In this document: positions 8,040-12,690 of the stretch, one piece after another
Layout of the letters: every line of letters starts with the position of its first letter
How positions within the stretch are numbered: position 1 is the first letter of the stretch
NCBI GenBank assembly: GCA_030619435.1
Contig: JAUXBI010000015.1
Coordinates: 1 to 12,690, forward strand
Direction: 5' to 3'
From: Syntrophaceae bacterium
Lineage (GTDB): Bacteria; Desulfobacterota; Syntrophia; Syntrophales; UBA2210
DNA: 12,690 bases
Made by a program: the position numbers and the translations under genes
The notes under the pieces: model-generated
Databases searched by the model: none
What the model was told of the DNA's origin: nothing
The model's input: the letters and a program-made list of their open reading frames with translations, nothing else

Positions 8040-8118
8040 CCTGCCTTCCTCTTTTACCTCCAATCTGGGATTGATCCTATCAGGAGGCAGGCACAAATAA
8101 GTTGTATAAGTTATTTGT
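8040..8118 (+). promoter_or_regulatory. Candidate structured leader before the CNNM operon
   Basis: CCTGCCTTCCT (8040-8050) can pair with AGGAGGCAGG (8082-8091) over 10 bp with one bulged base. Inside it, CAATC (8061-8065) and GATTG (8069-8073) form a small inner hairpin. Directly after, ACAAATAA (8093-8100) and TTATTTGT (8111-8118) form a perfect 8-bp stem with a 10-base loop. No U-run follows, so this is not a plain terminator. The position, just upstream of a gene with a TTG start and weak SD, would suit a cis-regulatory leader. I cannot assign it to a known riboswitch class, and no clear promoter was found for the operon. Confidence 0.3.
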
Positions 8119-8150
8119 ACTTGACGCCTTAACGAGAGTTTTTAAAACCA

Positions 8151-9419
8151 TTGGAATACGAACTTACCTTTAAGCTGATCTTATTGGCTGTCCTTCTCGG
8201 CCTGTCGGGATTTTTTTCCGGTTCGGAAGCATCTATATTTTCCCTTACCTCCCTGCATCTTCACAAGATGATGGAGGAGAAGATCCCCTTTTCGGCATCT
8301 GTCAGAAAGCTGCTGGGACGACCCAGGAGACTTCTCGTCACCATTCTTGCAGGCAACGAATCCGTAAATATCGCGATCTCTGTTCTAACAACTTCCGCCT
8401 TTATCTATATCTTTGGGACTGAAGGCAAATGGATGGCAATAGCCGCCGCAAGTATCGCCCTTATTATCTTCGGCGAAGCGATACCAAAGACCTTCGCGGT
8501 TACTCATCCAATTCGGTTTTCCAGCGCCGTTGCGCTTCCACTGGTCCTGGTCACCGGGCTGTTGCGCCCTGTGGTCTGGTCTCTTGAAAAGATATCAGAC
8601 ATGTTCGTATCGCTCTTCAGCAAGGACAGCGGGGGAGGTAAAAAGGCGCTAACCGAAGACGAATTCAAGGCACTGGTTGATGCAGGCCATCAGGAAGGCG
8701 CTCTGGAAGAATCCCAGAAGGACCTGATCCACAGGGTATTTGAGCTTGCCGACACCAGGGTATCGGACATAATGATACCGAGGGTTGACATGTTCTGCCT
8801 CCCGATCTCCATGGATATACGGGAAATAGAACAGGAAATTATAAAGGCACGTGTATCAAGAATACCTGTCTATGGAACAGACAGAGACAATATCCTGGGC
8901 ATTCTGCATGCAAAACACCTGTTGGTCGAAACAGGGGGGGAGTACAGGGGTGTCAACTGGCAACATCTTCTCAAGAAGCCCTACTTTGTCCCTATGGAAA
9001 AGAGAGCGGACGAAATGCTCAGAGACTTCCAGACAAGAAGGCTCAAGATGGCCATGGTGGTTGACGAGTATGGGGGTGTGGCCGGGCTTGTAACTCTGAA
9101 TGATATTCTCAGGAATCTTTTTGTGGATATTTATGAAGAGCACAGCGACACCCGGAGAATGTTTCGCAAGATCAGTGAAGATACATTTATGATCTCCGGC
9201 ATGATGGATATTGAAAACTTCAGCGAACTTGTGGAGGTTCCTGTCTCGACGGAAGAATTTGACACAGTGGGAGGTTTTGTATTTCATCTGTTTGGAAAAC
9301 TGCCGGCGGAAGGTGAAGAGGTATCCGTGGAAAAACACACCTTCAAGGTGGAAAAAATAGATAAGGCGAGGATACTGACCATAAAGGTCATGAAAAGGGA
9401 GGACCCCCGCGATGCCTGA
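8151..9419 (+). CDS. CNNM/CBS-domain membrane protein (CorC/HlyC family), first copy
   Basis: Inner-membrane protein of the CNNM (DUF21) - CBS pair - CorC_HlyC type, a family linked to magnesium/cobalt handling; the exact transported ion is unknown. In 422 residues: a transmembrane CNNM domain (about 1-155) with FFSGSEASIFSLT at 21-33, LAGNESVNIAIS at 66-77 and FGEAIPKTF at 107-115; two CBS motifs (about 203-330) with VSDIMIPRVDMF, SRIPVYGTDRDNILGIL and MAMVVDEYGGVAGLVTLNDIL; and a C-terminal CorC_HlyC domain (about 336-415) with EEFDTVGGFVFHLFGKLP. The start is a TTG with only a weak GAGAG upstream. An in-frame stop at 8130-8132 excludes any longer version, and the N-terminus is family-like. 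Its stop overlaps the next gene by 8 bases. Confidence 0.9.
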   Translation: MEYELTFKLILLAVLLGLSGFFSGSEASIFSLTSLHLHKMMEEKIPFSASVRKLLGRPRRLLVTILAGNESVNIAISVLTTSAFIYIFGTEGKWMAIAAASIALIIFGEAIPKTFAVTHPIRFSSAVALPLVLVTGLLRPVVWSLEKISDMFVSLFSKDSGGGKKALTEDEFKALVDAGHQEGALEESQKDLIHRVFELADTRVSDIMIPRVDMFCLPISMDIREIEQEIIKARVSRIPVYGTDRDNILGILHAKHLLVETGGEYRGVNWQHLLKKPYFVPMEKRADEMLRDFQTRRLKMAMVVDEYGGVAGLVTLNDILRNLFVDIYEEHSDTRRMFRKISEDTFMISGMMDIENFSELVEVPVSTEEFDTVGGFVFHLFGKLPAEGEEVSVEKHTFKVEKIDKARILTIKVMKREDPRDA

Positions 9420-10707
9420 TCTCTTGTTTTTCTTCCCCCTCCTCATATTTCTGTGCCTGGAAGGGCTGTTCTCCGGAGGAGAAATCGCCCTGGTTGCCTG
9501 CGATATCAACATTGTAAGACAGAAGGCAAAAGCTGGTTCCCGTTCAGCATCTATCGCGTTGAGGCTGATGGAAAAACCGGAGTGGTTTCTGTCTACAACA
9601 CTGACCGGCACAAATCTCTGCGCCGTCAGTAACACCGTCATCACCACCGCCATGTTCATATCCACGTTCGGGACGGAAAGAGGTGAGCTACTCTCCATAG
9701 TAGTCATGATACCCCTCATCCTGATCGTGGGCGAAGTCATACCCAAAAGCATCTTCCAGCAACACGCGGATCTTATGGCCCCTAAGATTTCCTGGTTTAT
9801 ATGGATCTCTTCATGGATTTTTTATCCCGTTGTCTTTGTCCTGTCAAAAATCTCACGAAGGGTTGTTTACACGTTCTCAGGAAAAAAAGATCTCGTCTAT
9901 TCTTCATACATAACGAAAAACGGGCTGGAATCGCTCCTGCAGGAGGAGAAGAGCGGTGGGGACATCATGAAGTCGGAAAAAGAGATGATACAGAGGGTCT
10001 TTGACTTTTCCGACTCCACGGCGGAACAGATTATGGTCCCATTATCCAACGTGGCCCTCCTGCCAGCAAAAACTACCCTGAAAGAGGCTGCCCGGGTCAT
10101 TGCCGAAAGTGGCTATTCTCATATACCTGTTTACAGTGAGAAGGTATTTGATATTATCGGCATATTGTATTCTTTTGACATCCTGGAGGCTATCTACAGG
10201 AAAGATCAGAATCGTCTTTCGCCGGACAAGATTCTCATTGAAAGTTGCATGAAAAAAAACGTCCTCTATGTTCCTGAAACAAAACCGGCGAAGGAGCTCT
10301 TCTTTGAATTGCAGGAAAGGAGCGAACATATGGCCGTTATCGTTGATGAATATGGAGGAGCCGTAGGTATTGTAACCATCGAAGACATACTGGAAGAAAT
10401 TGTAGGCGAGATTGAAGACGAATGTCACAGTAACGGAGCTGTATTATATAGAAAGGTCGGACCGGGAAAATATCTCTTTGACGCGCAGGTAAAGATAGAC
10501 ACCGTGCGAAAGCTGATACCCGTTGATATTCCCCACGGAGACTATGAGACTCTCGGCGGTTTTATATTGTATAAAATGGGAAGAATACCCGGAAGAAGTG
10601 ATGCCTTCAAACATGGGCCTCTTCTCTTTGTCATAGAGGATGCTGACATGAAATTGATCCGGGAAGTACTGGTAATACTCCCTCCCGGCATGGATCTGCT
10701 CCGATAG
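9412..10707 (+). CDS. CNNM/CBS-domain membrane protein (CorC/HlyC family), second copy
   Basis: Paralogue of the preceding gene with the same architecture in 431 residues. The CNNM membrane domain has [14 protein letters not shown] at 19-32, [11 protein letters not shown] at 64-74 and [10 protein letters not shown] at 106-115, with further hydrophobic segments up to about 147. The CBS pair (about 204-335) has [31 protein letters not shown] and [28 protein letters not shown]. The CorC_HlyC domain (about 345-424) has [18 protein letters not shown]. The two proteins are clearly diverged, so the duplication is old. The ATG at 9412 lies inside the previous gene, with GGGAGG nine bases upstream, pointing to coupled translation. 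Tandem CNNM pairs may assemble together; that is an inference. Confidence 0.9.
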   Translation: MPDLLFFFPLLIFLCLEGLFSGGEIALVACDINIVRQKAKAGSRSASIALRLMEKPEWFLSTTLTGTNLCAVSNTVITTAMFISTFGTERGELLSIVVMIPLILIVGEVIPKSIFQQHADLMAPKISWFIWISSWIFYPVVFVLSKISRRVVYTFSGKKDLVYSSYITKNGLESLLQEEKSGGDIMKSEKEMIQRVFDFSDSTAEQIMVPLSNVALLPAKTTLKEAARVIAESGYSHIPVYSEKVFDIIGILYSFDILEAIYRKDQNRLSPDKILIESCMKKNVLYVPETKPAKELFFELQERSEHMAVIVDEYGGAVGIVTIEDILEEIVGEIEDECHSNGAVLYRKVGPGKYLFDAQVKIDTVRKLIPVDIPHGDYETLGGFILYKMGRIPGRSDAFKHGPLLFVIEDADMKLIREVLVILPPGMDLLR

Positions 10708-10720
10708 AAAGGTATAACCA

Positions 10721-11485
10721 ATGGCAAACCGGAAAAAAGAAGGTCTGGCCGCTATTATCCTGGCTGCCGGCAAGGGCACAAGGATGAAATCCGACCTGGC
10801 GAAGGTGTTGCATCCAATCTGCGGAGAGCCCATATTATGGTATGTTATCGAACTTGCACAAAACCTCGGCTCAGAAAAAACCGTCGTTGTAACAGGACAT
10901 CAGGCGCACATGGTCAAAAATGCCATGAAGGATCAGGATCTGATCTATGCCTACCAGGCAAAACAGCTGGGCACTGCCCATGCGGTGCTCCAGGCCGACG
11001 ATGCGCTGCGTGATTTTGATGGAAATGTGCTTATACTGTGTGGGGATGTGCCGCTTCTTCTTTCCTCCACAATAGAAGGCCTACTGGAAAACCACCGGTC
11101 AAACAGTGCCGCTATAACCGTCATGACTGCCATTCTTGATGATCCGGGCAGTTATGGAAGGATCGTAAAGAATGAAGGGGGAGATGTCCTGAAAATCGTC
11201 GAGGCACGCGATGCCGGCGCAGAGGAAAAGATGATAAAGGAAATAAACACAGGGATATACTGCGCTGAAAATGCCTTCCTTTTCGAAGCTGTAAAAAAGA
11301 TAGATAATAAAAATGTCCAAGGTGAGTATTACTTTACCGATATCTTCGAGATCGCCCGCAAAGAAAGCCGCAAGACCGGATCATTTATAATAGATGACCC
11401 TTCCGAAGCCATGGGGATCAATACTATTGATGATCTGAAAACCGCGGAAAGGATTATGAGAGGCAGACCCTGTGACAAACTTTGA
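10721..11485 (+). CDS. GlmU-like UDP-N-acetylglucosamine pyrophosphorylase, uridylyltransferase domain only
   Basis: Nucleotidyltransferase predicted to make UDP-GlcNAc from UTP and GlcNAc-1-phosphate for peptidoglycan and LPS. The 254 residues match the N-terminal half of GlmU: LAAGKGTRM at 14-22, Lys28 in SDLAKVLHPICGEP, Gln79 and GTAHAV at 84-89, GDVPLL at 108-113, SYGRIVKN at 144-151, EARDA at 161-165, EINTGIY at 174-180, NVQGEYYFTDIF at 198-209 and GINTIDDL at 232-239. Bifunctional GlmU is about 450 residues; the left-handed beta-helix acetyltransferase half is absent, and nothing in the following 74 bases resembles it in any frame. GlcN-1-P acetylation would need another gene. AAAGG precedes the ATG by nine bases, 13 bases after the second CNNM gene, so it shares that operon. 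Specificity for GlcNAc-1-P rather than another sugar phosphate is likely but unproven. Confidence 0.85.
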   Translation: MANRKKEGLAAIILAAGKGTRMKSDLAKVLHPICGEPILWYVIELAQNLGSEKTVVVTGHQAHMVKNAMKDQDLIYAYQAKQLGTAHAVLQADDALRDFDGNVLILCGDVPLLLSSTIEGLLENHRSNSAAITVMTAILDDPGSYGRIVKNEGGDVLKIVEARDAGAEEKMIKEINTGIYCAENAFLFEAVKKIDNKNVQGEYYFTDIFEIARKESRKTGSFIIDDPSEAMGINTIDDLKTAERIMRGRPCDKL

Positions 11486-11487
11486 GA

Positions 11488-11516
11488 TTGACTTCAAAAG
11501 GCAGAATTGTTAGAAA
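11488..11516 (+). promoter_or_regulatory. Candidate promoter of the PEP-synthase gene
   Basis: TTGACT (11488-11493) is followed after 17 bases by TAGAAA (11511-11516), five and four matches to consensus. It sits immediately after the GlmU-like stop, with a leader of about 37 bases ending in AGAGGAGGA. Its strength is moderate; read-through from the upstream operon is also possible since no terminator is evident between the genes. Confidence 0.4.
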
Positions 11517-11559
11517 ATGGGCTTGTCAAAAATTCAATATTATTTAGAGGAGGAATCCT

Positions 11560-12690
11560 ATGAAAACCAGCAAGTTTGTGCTGTGGTTTAACGAGATAGA
11601 GCTGGATGACATACCCCAGGTCGGAGGTAAAAACGCATCTCTGGGCGAAATGCTAAGAGAGCTTACCGCAAAAGGGGTCAATATACCGGATGGCTTCGCT
11701 ATTACCGCCTATGCATACAGATACTTGCTGGACTCCGCCGGCATAAAAGACGAAATGGAGAGCATTCTTTCCGATTTGGATACGCACGACATGCATAACC
11801 TCAGTGAGAAAGGGGAGAAGCTCCGCTCTCTTATCTATAATGCCAGGATTCCCGATGACCTCAACCGGGCAATTCTTGACGCCTACCGGAAACTCTGTGA
11901 GGAGTATGAGGAAAATACGGACGTGGCCGTGCGGAGTTCCGCGACAGCCGAAGATCTGCCTGACGCGAGCTTTGCCGGACAGCAGGAGACATACCTGAAC
12001 ATCAGGGGGGAAGACGCCCTGATCGATGCATGCAAGAGATGCTTCGCGTCTCTCTTTACGAACAGGGCAATCTCGTACCGGGAAGACAAGGATTTTGACC
12101 ATCTGTCAATCGCGCTCTCCATAGGAGTCCAAAAAATGGTGCGTTCCGATCTTGCGTCCTCCGGCGTTATATTTTCCATCGACACCGAATCGGGATTCAA
12201 AGATGCTGTTTTGCTCACCGGTTCTTACGGTCTTGGTGAAATGGTTGTCCAGGGCACAGTCAACCCCGATGAATTCTATGTGTTCAAACCCACGCTCAAG
12301 ACAGGATACAGACCTATTCTCCAGAAAAAGCTCGGAACCAAAGAAGTAAAGATGGTCTATTCCTCCAATAAAGAAGACCCCGTAGAGATTGTACCGGTCG
12401 AGGAAAATGAGAGGAAAAGATTCTGTATCACAGAGGATGAGATCCTGACGCTTGCGCGGTGGACCTCCATCATAGAAGATCACTACTCGGAAAAAGCCGG
12501 GTTTTTCAAACCCATGGATATCGAGTGGGGCAAAGACGGAAATACCGGTGAACTCTTCATCCTGCAGGCACGGCCCGAAACCGTCCAGTCCCAGAAGGAT
12601 GTAAATGTCCTAGAGAGTTACAAGCTTTCCGAAGCAGGCAATCTCATCGCTACGGGAACGGCAGTAGGATCGAGGATCGGTGCCGGACGG
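11560..12690 (+). CDS. PEP synthase / pyruvate phosphate dikinase family protein, 5' part
   Basis: Predicted phosphoenolpyruvate synthase (pyruvate + ATP to PEP + AMP + Pi), the gluconeogenic step from pyruvate. The reading frame is open from an ATG behind a strong AGAGGAGGA site to the window edge, 377 codons without a stop. The visible part is the N-terminal ATP-binding (PPDK_N) domain: VGGKNASLGEM at 21-31, the VAVRSSATAEDLPDASFAGQ signature at 122-141, TGSYGLGEMVVQGTVNPDEF at 220-239, and DIEWG with ELFILQARPETVQ at 320-343. The phosphohistidine domain and the PEP-binding TIM barrel would lie beyond the window. PEP synthase (about 790 residues) is favoured over PPDK by the VNIPDGFAIT start and the SFAGQQETYLN segment. 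Other PEP-utilising kinases with this domain cannot be excluded without the rest. Confidence 0.9.
   Translation, partial: MKTSKFVLWFNEIELDDIPQVGGKNASLGEMLRELTAKGVNIPDGFAITAYAYRYLLDSAGIKDEMESILSDLDTHDMHNLSEKGEKLRSLIYNARIPDDLNRAILDAYRKLCEEYEENTDVAVRSSATAEDLPDASFAGQQETYLNIRGEDALIDACKRCFASLFTNRAISYREDKDFDHLSIALSIGVQKMVRSDLASSGVIFSIDTESGFKDAVLLTGSYGLGEMVVQGTVNPDEFYVFKPTLKTGYRPILQKKLGTKEVKMVYSSNKEDPVEIVPVEENERKRFCITEDEILTLARWTSIIEDHYSEKAGFFKPMDIEWGKDGNTGELFILQARPETVQSQKDVNVLESYKLSEAGNLIATGTAVGSRIGAGR

Noticed and set aside
8121..8148. TTGACG-16-TAAAAC as the CNNM operon promoter
   Set aside because: Transcription would start a few bases downstream of the TTG start codon, leaving no ribosome-binding site for the family-like N-terminus.
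8856..9752. 298-codon open frame on the minus strand across the junction of the two CNNM genes
   Set aside because: Both CNNM genes on the plus strand are complete and family-like; this translation is a low-complexity shadow with no recognisable domain.
11488..11529. TTGAC...GTCAA inverted repeat between the GlmU-like and PEP-synthase genes as a terminator
   Set aside because: Only five bases per arm with a 32-base loop and no proper U-tract; the TTGACT is better explained as a -35 box.

Overview
The window is a run of ordinary bacterial housekeeping genes with short intergenic gaps and clear Shine-Dalgarno sites. The gene set suits a Gram-negative anaerobe: dusB, RNase D with a single HRDC domain, uvrBC, a RimK-type ATP-grasp ligase, two CNNM/CBS (CorC/HlyC-type) membrane proteins, a stand-alone GlmU-type uridylyltransferase and a PEP-synthase-type enzyme. 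A member of the Desulfobacterota (old Deltaproteobacteria, for example a Syntrophales-like lineage) is my best guess. That is an inference from gene content and family resemblance; no rRNA or other marker here settles it.

Layout. Bases 1-64 hold spaced direct repeats that look like the end of an insertion sequence. dusB (166-1170) follows on the minus strand. A 387-base gap with no recognisable gene separates it from a divergent rnd (RNase D, 1558-2436, plus). rnd converges on a minus-strand block that is transcribed in the order uvrB (6761-4764), uvrC (4773-2923), then a small DUF3467 protein (2847-2563). uvrB and uvrC overlap by 10 bases and are probably translationally coupled. The DUF3467 gene has its own SD and a promoter-like TTGACA box. 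Divergent from uvrB is a RimK-like ATP-grasp ligase (6964-7914, plus) behind the best sigma70-type promoter in the window.

After a gene-free stretch of about 236 bases containing several inverted repeats comes a plus-strand operon. It comprises two tandem CNNM/CBS proteins (8151-9419 and 9412-10707, 8-base overlap) and, 13 bases later, a GlmU-like nucleotidyltransferase without the acetyltransferase domain (10721-11485). A PEP-synthase/PPDK-type gene starts at 11560 and runs off the window after 377 codons.

How the genes relate. uvrB and uvrC supply the damage-verification and dual-incision steps of nucleotide excision repair; uvrA is not in the window. DusB (tRNA dihydrouridine) and RNase D (tRNA 3' end processing) both act on tRNA but are divergently transcribed. 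The CNNM pair (probable divalent-cation/envelope function), the UDP-GlcNAc-forming enzyme (peptidoglycan/LPS precursor) and PEP synthase (gluconeogenesis, also the PEP source for MurA) are linked by position; any functional link is speculation. I see no CRISPR array, toxin-antitoxin pair, defence system, prophage or convincing new multi-gene system. The items most worth a second look are the IS-like left edge, the structured leader before the first CNNM gene, the single-domain GlmU, and the RimK-like ligase of unknown substrate.
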